8,358 nucleotides of DNA, taken from assembly GCA_021799555.1 (NCBI GenBank), contig JAJZAG010000164.1, positions 1-8,358 on the forward strand, read 5' to 3'. The stretch's first letter is position 1, and the number at the start of each line of letters is the position of its first letter. Position numbers and translations under genes: made by a program. This document shows positions 1-6,587 of this stretch, piece after piece. The notes under the pieces were generated by a model that searched no databases, was not told the DNA's origin, and saw only the letters and a list, made by a program, of their open reading frames with translations. This stretch comes from Deltaproteobacteria bacterium. Lineage in GTDB: Bacteria > Desulfobacterota > Binatia > Binatales > Binataceae.

Positions 1-26
1 CGCGGCAAGCCGGAGTGCGCGAATGA
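1..26 (+). CDS. Possible 3' tail of an upstream gene
   Basis: A reading frame open from the window edge ends at the TGA at 24-26 with residues RQAGVRE. This stop overlaps the start codon of the next gene as ATGA, a common arrangement in translationally coupled bacterial genes. Only seven codons are visible, so neither coding status nor function can be judged. The overlap is the only evidence. Confidence 0.3.
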
Positions 27-496
27 TCCGCGCGGTGATCTTCGATCTCGCGGGTACGCTGTTCGATGGCGGACGCCTCTATCCGGGTGCGGACGCGTTC
101 GTGCGCAAATGCGCCACTCGTTTTCCCTTGATGGTCGCCACCGGTGCCAAGCGGGCGTATGCGAAAGATCGCCTGCGCCAATCGGGTCTCCTCGAATTTT
201 TTCTCGATGTACTCGGTGTCGAAGATGCGGACCGCAGTAAGCCCGCCCCCGACCTGTTCATCGCCGCGCTTGGCCGGATCGGATTTTTGCTTCGCCAGCG
301 CAATCCGGTCGAACCTTCGCAATGCCTCGTCGTCGAAGATTCGATCGCGGGCATCGCCGCGGCGCATCGCGCCGGAATGTTCGTTCTCGCGATTGCTCAC
401 ACACGGCCACCGGCCGCTCTTGAGACGGCCGATTTCGTTTACAACTCCTTCGTCGATATCGATCTCGACGCTGTCCTGCGGGTCTGCGCCGCCTAA
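23..496 (+). CDS. Small HAD-superfamily hydrolase with a DxA nucleophile motif
   Basis: A 157-residue protein of the haloacid dehalogenase superfamily, which mostly contains phosphatases acting on small phosphorylated metabolites in the cytoplasm. Motif I is FDLAGTLFD with the nucleophile Asp at residue 8. The second Asp of the usual DxDxT, the general acid/base, is Ala at residue 10 (codon GCG). Motif II is Thr40 in VATGA, motif III is Lys73 in SKPAPDLF, and motif IV is VVEDS (Glu105-Asp106). The Pro-Gly that normally follows the cap domain (YPGA, residues 20-23) comes only about 12 residues after the nucleophile, so the helical C1 cap is absent. This explains the short length compared with about 220 residues in typical members. 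A GGAG at 12-15 sits 7 nt before the ATG and supports this start. Phosphonoacetaldehyde hydrolases also carry Ala at this position, but they have caps. The substrate is unknown. The family is secure, the specific function is not. Confidence 0.85.
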   Translation: MIRAVIFDLAGTLFDGGRLYPGADAFVRKCATRFPLMVATGAKRAYAKDRLRQSGLLEFFLDVLGVEDADRSKPAPDLFIAALGRIGFLLRQRNPVEPSQCLVVEDSIAGIAAAHRAGMFVLAIAHTRPPAALETADFVYNSFVDIDLDAVLRVCAA

Positions 497-514
497 GCGC
501 AGCGTGCTAGCCTC

Positions 515-532
515 GGCGGCAGCCGTGCCGCC
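515..532 (+). promoter_or_regulatory. Hairpin abutting the GST ribosome binding site
   Basis: A perfect 7-bp stem, GGCGGCA (515-521) with TGCCGCC (526-532), has a 4-nt loop and lies in the 48-bp gap between the HAD and GST genes. The Shine-Dalgarno tract AGGAGGAGG starts at the next base (533). No T-run follows, so it is not a typical terminator. It could protect the mRNA or tune ribosome loading on the GST gene. It could also be chance in GC-rich DNA. Confidence 0.35.
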
Positions 533-544
533 AGGAGGAGGATC

Positions 545-1210
545 ATGACCGCAAGGCTCTATCAATTCGTGAGCAGCCCCTATTGCGCCAAGGTGCGCAA
601 GATTCTGGACTTCAAGGGGATTGACTATGAGGTTATCGAAGTCGATTACCTCGAACGCAACGAACTGCTTGCGGTCTCGGGTCAGTTGATGGTGCCGGCG
701 CTCGCGCTCGACGGCGGGGAGACGATCGTCGATTCGACCCGGATTGCGTTGCGCCTCGAAGAGCTTGAACCCGAACCAACCCTCCTGCCGCCCGGCTCGC
801 GTGGGATGCATCGCATCCTTGCCGGCTACATCGACGACCAACTTGAGGACGCGCTGTTCCGCGCGGCGATTCCCGACGAGTTAGCACATTGGCGCTCACG
901 CGGGAGCGATCGCGCGGAATTCTGGCGGCTCATCCGCGACCGAAAATTTGGCGCGGGCTTCGTGGATCGGATGCTCAAAGACCACAGCGCGGAATTGGCG
1001 CGCGCGATCGCGGCGCTGGCGCCGTTCGAAGAGGCGCTCGGTGAACGGCCCTTCCTTTTGGGCAGACTTGGGCTTGCGGATTTTTCGCTATACGGGCAGC
1101 TTTACTATTTCGCTTTCCGCGGCGCATTAAAGTTACCCGGCGAGCTTCCCAATCTGCGCGCTTACTTTGGCCGAATGGATAGGATCACGTCCACGCTCGA
1201 GCCCGCATGA
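545..1210 (+). CDS. Glutathione S-transferase-like protein
   Basis: A 221-residue cytosolic protein with the two-domain GST architecture. The N-terminal thioredoxin-like domain (about 1-75) has the active-site segment SSPYCAKVRK with Ser10, Ser11 and Cys14. It also has the cis-proline turn MVPAL (Pro51) and the glutathione gamma-glutamyl contact DST (Asp63-Ser64). The all-helical C-terminal domain (about 85-221) carries GLADFSLYG near residue 179, the family's N-capping Asp. A Cys in a CxxC-like place without the second Cys suggests an omega/beta- or SspA-like GST using Cys or Ser chemistry, such as glutathionyl transfer, thiol reduction or conjugation. The exact substrate cannot be read from sequence. 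A very strong Shine-Dalgarno AGGAGGAGG (533-541) sets the start. The gene follows the HAD gene by 48 bp on the same strand and ends 12 bp from the convergent VanZ gene. Confidence 0.88.
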   Translation: MTARLYQFVSSPYCAKVRKILDFKGIDYEVIEVDYLERNELLAVSGQLMVPALALDGGETIVDSTRIALRLEELEPEPTLLPPGSRGMHRILAGYIDDQLEDALFRAAIPDELAHWRSRGSDRAEFWRLIRDRKFGAGFVDRMLKDHSAELARAIAALAPFEEALGERPFLLGRLGLADFSLYGQLYYFAFRGALKLPGELPNLRAYFGRMDRITSTLEPA

Positions 1211-1222
1211 ACGCGAATCCGC

Positions 1223-1663
1223 TCACGAGAGTTCGTTGACCGCCGAAGTCAGAAATCCGCCGAACGCCGCGCCGGTCGAGTCCAGGGCGACATCGTACGG
1301 CGACGCCGTGCGTCCCGGAACGAAGATTTGATGGGTTTCATCGAGGCACGCATAGGCGACACAGATCGCGAACGCCAAATAGGGGCGATGCGCGAGCGGA
1401 CCGTGCGCAAGCAGCCAGTACAGCACTCCATACTCGGTGAAGTGCGCGCACTTGCGGATCAGCGCGTGCGCAACGTTCAGCGACACCGGAGAAATTCCCG
1501 GAATCAACCAGGCCAGAATCGGATCGATTATGCGCGACGTGTTCGCCGCGGAAAACGCCGAGGTCGATAGCGTGAACATCACCGCGCCCCACAGCACCAC
1601 CGGCAACCACTCCGACAGATGCGAAGGCGCCTCGCCCGATATCGCGGTCGATTTGCCATTCAT
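1223..1663 (-). CDS. VanZ-family membrane protein
   Basis: A 146-residue, largely hydrophobic protein with the conserved signatures of the VanZ-like family. These are RKCAHFTEYG (residues 70-79), DETHQIFVPGR (108-118) and the final YDVALDSTGAAFG around 123-135. About four membrane segments are visible: residues 19-36, 72-88, 93-107 and 125-142. The founding VanZ raises teicoplanin resistance in enterococci, but chromosomal homologues like this one are widespread and mostly of unknown role. It should therefore not be called a resistance gene. The ATG at 1663 has no strong Shine-Dalgarno, only GCGAG about 8 nt upstream. The frame is closed by a stop about 40 nt further up with no other obvious start. 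It converges on the GST gene with a 12-bp gap and diverges from zwf. Confidence 0.88.
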   Translation of the reverse strand: MNGKSTAISGEAPSHLSEWLPVVLWGAVMFTLSTSAFSAANTSRIIDPILAWLIPGISPVSLNVAHALIRKCAHFTEYGVLYWLLAHGPLAHRPYLAFAICVAYACLDETHQIFVPGRTASPYDVALDSTGAAFGGFLTSAVNELS

Positions 1664-1775
1664 TGTGATGCTCGCCGGATTCGCGGAGACCGATAGCTTC
1701 GCAGGTCACAATAGGATAACAGCTTCATGCGCAGTGGTTGATTATTACTGATCGACCAGCGCCGTAACAATCCGG

Positions 1776-1805
1776 CTGACCTCACCCGCCGCGCTGCGGT
1801 AGAGT
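1776..1805 (+). promoter_or_regulatory. Putative zwf promoter, near-leaderless
   Basis: CTGACC (1776-1781) resembles the -35 consensus TTGACA and TAGAGT (1800-1805) resembles the -10 TATAAT, each 4 of 6, with an 18-bp spacer. Counting 7 nt from the -10 puts transcription at about 1812, one base before the zwf ATG, so the mRNA would be essentially leaderless. The weak AGGG only 2 nt before the ATG fits a start that does not depend on a Shine-Dalgarno. The rest of the 149-bp divergent region (1664-1812) shows no convincing promoter for the minus-strand VanZ gene. Confidence 0.4.
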
Positions 1806-1812
1806 CAGGGAC

Positions 1813-3333
1813 ATGGATGAAGTGCTGACGATCCAGCGCACCCGTCCGACGCCGCCTTCGACCATCGTAATCTTTGGCGCGTCGGGCGATCTCGCGCGGC
1901 GGAAGCTGTTGCCCGCGTTATTTAACCTGGCGCAATGCGGCGGCGGCATGATTCCGCCCAATAACGCGATCCTGGGTTTCGCGCGCACCGCGATGTCGCC
2001 GGAGAATTTTCGCAAATCCGCGCGCGAGGCGGTCGAAAGGTTCTCGCGTCTCAAGATTGAACAAACCTGCTGGGATGCATTCGCCGGTTCGCTCGACTAC
2101 CTCGGCGCGCTCGCCGCCCCTGACGGGTTCAAACAGCTTCGCGAACACCTCGAACGAATCGAGAAGTCGCGCGGCTTGCCGCCTAATCGCATCTTTTACC
2201 TGTCGGTACCGCCCGGCGCCATCGGCGAATCGGTCGCGCGTCTGGCGGCCGAGGGGCTGATCGCGCCGCCCGGCGCTCCGCACTTCTCGCGCGTCGTGGT
2301 CGAAAAACCGATCGGCCACGACCTTCCGAGCGCACTCGATATCAACCGCGTTCTGCTGACCCATCTCGCCGAAGCACAAATCTTCCGAATCGATCATTAT
2401 CTCGGCAAAGAGACGGTACAGAACCTGATGGTGCTGAGGTTCGCCAACTCGATCTTCGAGCGCTTATGGGGCAGCCGCAACGTCGATCACGTGCAGATCA
2501 CCGTCGCCGAGACCGAAGGCGTCGGCACCCGCGCCGGCTACTACGATAATTCCGGCGCGCTGCGCGATATGGTGCAAAACCATATTCTGCAGGTGCTTAC
2601 GATGCTGACGATGGAAGCGCCGGTCACGCTCGACGCGGCGGCGATCCGCGACGCCAAGCTCAACGTGCTACGCGCGATTCGCCCAATCGCCGCCGTCGAC
2701 GCGCACGCAACGACCGTGCGCGGGCGTTACGCGGCCGGCTTTATCGACGGCACACGGGTTGCGGGTTATCTCGCCGAGCAAGGCGTCGCGCCTGATTCGC
2801 GCACCGAGACCTTCGTCGCTCTCAAGCTGCTAATCGACAACTGGCGATGGTCTGGTGTGCCGTTCTTTCTGCGCACGGGTAAACGAATGCCGCGGCGCGC
2901 GAGCTCGATCATAGTGCGCTTCAAGGACGTACCGCAGATCTTGTTTAATCGCGAAGGGATGTTGACGCCCAACCGGCTGACGATTCGCTTGCAGCCCGAT
3001 GAGGGCTTCTCCTTCGACGTGGTCTCCAAGCAGCCGGGCCTCGACGTCGCCATTAAGCCTGTTCGCATGAACCTTCGCTACGAGAGCGAATTCGGCGCCG
3101 CGGTCTCGCCCGATGCGTACGAACGGCTGCTGCTCGACGTGATGGACGGCGACCATACGCTGTTCCCAAGCGGCGAGTACGTGCGGAGATCGTGGGAGCT
3201 GATGCAAGGTATTCTAGATGCGTGGAGCGACGAAGATCGCGTGCCGATCGAGGAATATCCGGCGGGAAGCTGGGGACCGCGCGGCGCTGAAGAACTGATT
3301 GGCCGGCACGGCCGCGCCTGGCGCGAGCCGTAA
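1813..3333 (+). CDS. zwf: Glucose-6-phosphate 1-dehydrogenase
   Basis: A 506-residue enzyme, the usual length for the family. It oxidises glucose-6-phosphate to 6-phosphogluconolactone with NADP+ (or NAD+), the entry step of the oxidative pentose phosphate and Entner-Doudoroff routes in the cytosol. The N-terminal Rossmann domain has GASGDLARRK at 22-31. Lys165 lies in VVEKPIG, and the diagnostic active-site signature DHYLGKE is at 194-200 (Asp194, His195, Lys199). The general-base His257 lies in MVQNHILQVL. These residues keep a constant offset of 17 from the Leuconostoc mesenteroides enzyme (K148, D177, H178, H240) as remembered, so the core is intact. No 6-phosphogluconolactonase or 6-phosphogluconate dehydrogenase lies next to it in the window, so the pathway partners are elsewhere. 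Its NADPH would feed reductive detoxification and biosynthesis. The first ATG is chosen because the Rossmann strand begins at residue 17. Confidence 0.97.
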   Translation: MDEVLTIQRTRPTPPSTIVIFGASGDLARRKLLPALFNLAQCGGGMIPPNNAILGFARTAMSPENFRKSAREAVERFSRLKIEQTCWDAFAGSLDYLGALAAPDGFKQLREHLERIEKSRGLPPNRIFYLSVPPGAIGESVARLAAEGLIAPPGAPHFSRVVVEKPIGHDLPSALDINRVLLTHLAEAQIFRIDHYLGKETVQNLMVLRFANSIFERLWGSRNVDHVQITVAETEGVGTRAGYYDNSGALRDMVQNHILQVLTMLTMEAPVTLDAAAIRDAKLNVLRAIRPIAAVDAHATTVRGRYAAGFIDGTRVAGYLAEQGVAPDSRTETFVALKLLIDNWRWSGVPFFLRTGKRMPRRASSIIVRFKDVPQILFNREGMLTPNRLTIRLQPDEGFSFDVVSKQPGLDVAIKPVRMNLRYESEFGAAVSPDAYERLLLDVMDGDHTLFPSGEYVRRSWELMQGILDAWSDEDRVPIEEYPAGSWGPRGAEELIGRHGRAWREP

Positions 3334-3365
3334 AACCGCCGGACGGCGATCGATAGAGGTGACAC

Positions 3366-3701
3366 ATGGCTCGTGAGCATCATCATCACGGCGCCGACCA
3401 CGACGCGTCTATCGCGTGCAGTCTCGGCGTGTTCACTCCGGAGCAAAAGCGACGCTATCAGGCGCTGATGAAGAAGCTTGCGGGCGCAATCGTCGGGCGG
3501 CGCGAACTCGATCGCGGTTACGCGCTGAAGATCGCTGGCGCAAAGCTCGGGATCGCAGAGGCTGGCGAATGGATGCTGCTCGAGGGTAAATGCTGTCCGT
3601 TTCTCGAATTGACGCTTGACCCCGACGGTCTTGATTTCTGGGTGAACCTCACCGGCCGCGAAGGCGTCAAGGAGTTCTTAAAGCAAGAGTTGAGGTTTTG
3701 A
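3366..3701 (+). CDS. Small CCPF-motif protein with a His-rich N-terminus
   Basis: A 111-residue soluble protein, with no signal peptide or membrane segment, that I cannot assign to a named family. Visible features are an N-terminal His cluster EHHHHGADHD (residues 4-13), a lone Cys18, and a helical, Lys/Arg-rich middle. The C-terminal block holds GKCCPFLELTLDPDG (Cys76-Cys77) followed by WVNLTGREGVKEFL. The vicinal cysteines in a CCPFL-x-L context, followed by a TG-x-EG-x-x-x-FL tail, recur in uncharacterised small proteobacterial proteins (from memory). Metal binding by the Cys and His residues is a reasonable guess, not a demonstrated function. AGAGGTGA at 3355-3362 is a good Shine-Dalgarno for the ATG. 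The gene follows zwf by 32 bp on the same strand, so the two are probably co-transcribed, which hints at a redox or metal role. Confidence 0.75.
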   Translation: MAREHHHHGADHDASIACSLGVFTPEQKRRYQALMKKLAGAIVGRRELDRGYALKIAGAKLGIAEAGEWMLLEGKCCPFLELTLDPDGLDFWVNLTGREGVKEFLKQELRF

Positions 3702-3756
3702 TTTTCTCCCTCTCCGCCGCGCACAACAACGCGGTCCGATCACGTCCCACATCGCT

Positions 3757-3823
3757 CGCCGACCCCCTATCCGCGTTGGCCAACGGTGGCATGGTTACGA
3801 CCCTTCGGATAGCATTGTCGGCG
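3757..3823 (+). repeat. Two-arm inverted repeat enclosing a palindrome
   Basis: Within the 209-bp gap 3702-3910, CGCCGAC (3757-3763) pairs with GTCGGCG (3817-3823), and CTATCCG (3767-3773) pairs with CGGATAG (3806-3812). The two helices are separated by a 3x4 internal loop. The enclosed loop begins with the perfect 12-bp palindrome CGTTGGCCAACG (3774-3785), and an alternative inner hairpin GCCA-ACGG-TGGC (3779-3790) is possible. No T-run follows, so it is not an obvious terminator. It could be an operator region, a structured 5' leader of the acyl-CoA operon, or a REP-like palindromic element. If translation began upstream at 3698 or 3791, the element would instead overlap coding DNA. Confidence 0.45.
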
Positions 3824-3857
3824 GCTTCGCGCGGGTTCGTGCGCATCGCGGGCGCAC

Positions 3858-3885
3858 TTCTCACCTGCGGCAGTATCGCTAAACT
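3858..3885 (+). promoter_or_regulatory. Weak candidate promoter of the acyl-CoA operon
   Basis: TTCTCA (3858-3863) and TAAACT (3880-3885) each match 4 of 6 bases of the -35 and -10 consensus, with a 16-bp spacer. Transcription would begin near 3892, about 19 nt before the TTG start chosen for the dehydrogenase and just ahead of its Shine-Dalgarno GGGGA (3900-3904). The match is weak, and the placement is the main support. Confidence 0.3.
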
Positions 3886-3910
3886 CAAATTCGGGAAGTG
3901 GGGAATCCGA

Positions 3911-5197
3911 TTGGGCGAGAAAATCAAGGTTGTGATCCTGGGTGCCAATGGAACGATGGGCGCGGGTGCCGCGTGCATCTTTGCCGGCGCCGGTTTTGAA
4001 GTCATCATGCTCGCGCGCGACCGCGACAAGGCGCTAGCCGGATTGAAAGCCGCCCAGAACGCCGCACGCGCCGAAGCGGTGGCGGAGAGTATCAAGCTCG
4101 GCAGTTACCAAAGCAATCTTGAGAGTTCGGTACGCGACGCCGGCTTTATTTTCGAGTCGCTCGCCGAAGATCTGGCGCTGAAACGTCACTTCTTCGAGCT
4201 CGTTGATCGCTTCCGAGGTCCAAACGCGATCGTAGCAACCGGTTCTTCGGGACTTTCGATCGCGGAGATGAGCAAGGGGCGCAGTGAAGCATTTCGCCGT
4301 CATTTTCTGGGCGTCCATCTCTTCAACCCACCCCATGTGATCGTCGGCACGGAAGTGATTCCAGGCGCGGACACGGACCCGGCAATCGTAAAGTCCGTGG
4401 TCGCGATGCTGACTAAGCGGCTCGGGCGCAAAGTGATTATCACCAAAGACCGGCCCGCGTTCGTTGGCAATCGCGTCGGCTTCAAAGTGCTTAACGAAGT
4501 AGCGCTGCTCGCGGCCGAGCACGGCGTTGCCTTTATGGATTATCTCATCGGCCCGCAGACCGGACGCGCGATGGCGCCACTGGCGACAATCGATCTGGTC
4601 GGATGGGACGTGCACAAGGCGATCGTCGACAATGTGCATCAGAACTGCGAAGACGAAGCGCACGCCTCGTTCGAGCTGCCCGCGTACATCGAAAAAGGCA
4701 TCAGTGCAGGACGCCTCGGAGACAAAACTCCCGAGCGCGGCGGCTTCTACCGCAAATCCGGCAAAGACACGCTGGTGCTCGATCCAAAGACAGGATTGCA
4801 CGCCCCGCTTGAGCGCCCCGCGCCACTCGACTTTGTCGAAAAGATGAAATCACTCAATCGCGTCGGGCGCTATCGCGAGGCGATGACGGTTTTCCGCGAA
4901 GCGCGCGGCGCTGATGCCGACCTGTGCCGGCACGTCGTGCTTGGATACGTCAGCTATGGCCTAAACCGCGTGGGCGAGGTGGCCGCGTCCGCCGCCGACG
5001 TCGATTCAATCATGAGCTACGGTTTCAACTGGGCGCCGCCCACCGCGATTGTGGATCTGATCGGCGCGCGCGAGACAATCTCGTTACTCGAGCGGTTGAA
5101 TCTCGCGGTGCCACCGGTGCTGGAGCAAGCCGCGCGCCAGAGTGCTAAGATGTTTACGGGCGGCGTGCTCGATTACGGCCGCGCTTTTGTAGGCTAA
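3911..5197 (+). CDS. 3-hydroxyacyl-CoA dehydrogenase, stand-alone
   Basis: A 428-residue NAD-dependent enzyme that oxidises 3-hydroxyacyl-CoA to 3-ketoacyl-CoA, the third step of beta-oxidation. The Rossmann domain starts almost at once with KVVILGANGTMGAG (residues 6-19). The catalytic dyad is His136 in VHLFNPP and Glu148 in TEVI, exactly 12 residues apart as in the family, with Asn187 in FVGNRVGF. The usual SNTSS loop reads TGSSG at 110-114. Two C-terminal HCDH domains follow, the second containing the FNWAPP segment, as in FadB-type enzymes, but there is no crotonase domain. The frame stays open upstream to a TTG at 3698 and an ATG at 3791. I prefer the TTG at 3911 because it sits 6 nt after GGGGA and directly before the nucleotide-binding strand, whereas the upstream residues resemble no domain. 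It is followed after 39 bp by the thiolase, the next enzyme in the pathway, so the two form an operon. Confidence 0.88.
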   Translation: MGEKIKVVILGANGTMGAGAACIFAGAGFEVIMLARDRDKALAGLKAAQNAARAEAVAESIKLGSYQSNLESSVRDAGFIFESLAEDLALKRHFFELVDRFRGPNAIVATGSSGLSIAEMSKGRSEAFRRHFLGVHLFNPPHVIVGTEVIPGADTDPAIVKSVVAMLTKRLGRKVIITKDRPAFVGNRVGFKVLNEVALLAAEHGVAFMDYLIGPQTGRAMAPLATIDLVGWDVHKAIVDNVHQNCEDEAHASFELPAYIEKGISAGRLGDKTPERGGFYRKSGKDTLVLDPKTGLHAPLERPAPLDFVEKMKSLNRVGRYREAMTVFREARGADADLCRHVVLGYVSYGLNRVGEVAASAADVDSIMSYGFNWAPPTAIVDLIGARETISLLERLNLAVPPVLEQAARQSAKMFTGGVLDYGRAFVG

Positions 5198-5236
5198 CGA
5201 TCAGGCAACAAATTCAAGAAGCAGAGGAGTCGCGCG

Positions 5237-6472
5237 ATGGCAAAACCAGCGCCGGTTTATATTCTCGGTGGAGCGCAAACTGACTTCGCCCGCAATTGGT
5301 CCAAAGAGGGTAAGCATTTCGTCGCGATGATGCGCGAGGCGGTGCTCGGCGGACTGGACGCCACCAAAATCGATCCCAAAGAAGTTCAGACCGCGCACGT
5401 CGGCAACTTCGCCGCCGAACTGTACGCCAAGCAGGGTCATATCGGCGCATTCTTCGTCGAGATCGATCCCGCCTTCAGCGGACTTCCAACCTCGCGCCAC
5501 GAGGCCGCCTGCGCCTCTGGGTCAATCGCGATTATCGCTGCGTCGGCCGAGATCGAGGCGGGACGCTACGATCTCGCTTGCGTGACCGGCGTCGAGCAGA
5601 TGAAGACCGTCGATTCGACCACCGGCGGCGACTATCTGGGCACCGCGGCATGGTATGAACGCGAAGCCAAGGGAATCGAGTTCCCGTTCCCGAAGCTCTT
5701 CGGACGCCTCGGCGACGAATACGACAAGCGCTACGGGCTCAAGGACGAACACCTCGCACATATCTCGGCGGTCAATTACTCGAACGCCAAGCGCAATCCC
5801 AACGCGCAGACCCGCAACTGGTTTATGAGCGAAAGCCACGCCCAGCACGAGTCGAAGTTCAATACCGTCATCGGCGGAAGGATCAAAATCAGCGATTGCT
5901 CGCAGGTCACTGACGGCTCGGTCGCTATTTTTCTTGCCTCTGAAAAATTCGCCGCCGAATGGGCCAAGCGCAACGGCATCCAACTCTCCGATATCCCGCG
6001 CATCCTCGGATGGGGTCATCACACCGCCCCGCTCGAATTCGACGCCAAGGTCGCCGAGAGTAAGGACAACGCCTACGTGCTGCCGCATACGCGCCAGGCG
6101 ATCCTCGACGCGTTCCGGCGCGCCGGAATCGCGGGAGTCGAGCAGCTCTCGGGAATCGAAACCCACGATTGTTTCACCACCTCCGAGTACATGGCGATCG
6201 ATCACTTCGGCCTCACCAAGCCGGGCGAGTCCTGGAAGGCGGTCGAGGGCGGCGTGATTGAGATCGGCGGCAAATGTCCGATCAATCCGAGCGGCGGGCT
6301 TATCGGTGCCGGCCATCCGGTCGGCGCGACGGGTGTGCGCCAGATGCTGGATTGCCATCGCCAGATCACCCATCAGGCGGGCGACTATCAGGTCGAAGGC
6401 GCGAAGACCTTCGCGATGCTGAATATCGGCGGCAGCGGCACCACAAGCTGCGTCTTCGTGATCGGCAAGTAA
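5237..6472 (+). CDS. SCP-x-type thiolase (acetyl-CoA acyltransferase)
   Basis: A 411-residue thiolase that cleaves 3-ketoacyl-CoA with CoA, completing the beta-oxidation cycle begun by the upstream dehydrogenase. The nucleophilic Cys92 lies in HEAACASGS. The loop HDCF at 310-313 (His310, Cys312) and GAGHPVGATG with His360 are the hallmarks of the SCP-x/SCP2 thiolase subgroup. In this subgroup the second catalytic Cys is carried by the HDCF loop, while the classical C-terminal CxG motif is replaced, here by NIGGSG. Such enzymes often act on branched-chain, sterol side-chain or other bulky acyl-CoAs rather than straight fatty acids, but substrate range cannot be read here. There is no fused C-terminal SCP2 sterol-carrier domain. 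GAGGAG (5224-5229), 7 nt before the ATG, supports the start. A strong terminator follows. Confidence 0.93.
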   Translation: MAKPAPVYILGGAQTDFARNWSKEGKHFVAMMREAVLGGLDATKIDPKEVQTAHVGNFAAELYAKQGHIGAFFVEIDPAFSGLPTSRHEAACASGSIAIIAASAEIEAGRYDLACVTGVEQMKTVDSTTGGDYLGTAAWYEREAKGIEFPFPKLFGRLGDEYDKRYGLKDEHLAHISAVNYSNAKRNPNAQTRNWFMSESHAQHESKFNTVIGGRIKISDCSQVTDGSVAIFLASEKFAAEWAKRNGIQLSDIPRILGWGHHTAPLEFDAKVAESKDNAYVLPHTRQAILDAFRRAGIAGVEQLSGIETHDCFTTSEYMAIDHFGLTKPGESWKAVEGGVIEIGGKCPINPSGGLIGAGHPVGATGVRQMLDCHRQITHQAGDYQVEGAKTFAMLNIGGSGTTSCVFVIGK

Positions 6473-6494
6473 ACCTCCCGCAACCTGGACCCTC

Positions 6495-6527
6495 AAAGCG
6501 GCGGCCCGTTACACGGACCGCCGCTTT
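6495..6527 (+). terminator. Rho-independent terminator after the thiolase
   Basis: A perfect 10-bp stem, AAAGCGGCGG (6495-6504) with CCGCCGCTTT (6518-6527), has a 13-nt loop that can itself close with CCG/CGG. The stem ends in TTT and is followed by CGTCTGTTACG, a short broken U-tract. It lies 22 bp after the thiolase stop and separates the acyl-CoA operon from the peroxiredoxin promoter. Confidence 0.75.
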
Positions 6528-6552
6528 CGTCTGTTACGCTGGCGCGATTGCG

Positions 6553-6581
6553 ATGACACGTTCATGTCTCGCCGATATGAT
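6553..6581 (+). promoter_or_regulatory. Sigma70-type promoter of the peroxiredoxin gene
   Basis: ATGACA (6553-6558) matches 5 of 6 bases of the -35 box. TATGAT (6576-6581) matches 5 of 6 of the -10 box, and the spacer is the optimal 17 bp. This is the best promoter in the window. Counting 7 nt from the -10 puts the first transcribed base at 6588, the A of the ATG, so the mRNA would be leaderless. That agrees with the lack of any Shine-Dalgarno, and it excludes the in-frame ATG at 6564, which would lie upstream of the transcript. Confidence 0.6.
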
Positions 6582-6587
6582 TGCCTT

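Noticed and set aside
1713..1741. Minus-strand promoter for the VanZ gene (TATCCT with a TCAACC -35)
   Set aside because: The -35 matches only 3 of 6 bases. It is too weak to call, although a promoter for VanZ must lie somewhere in 1664-1812 unless an upstream transcript reads in.
4034..4801. Minus-strand 255-codon ORF opposite the dehydrogenase
   Set aside because: It is antisense to clearly coding, motif-rich sequence and has no independent support.
5522..6496. Long minus-strand ORF opposite the thiolase
   Set aside because: It is a shadow of the GC-rich thiolase gene on the other strand, with arginine/alanine/glycine-rich composition and no recognisable domain.
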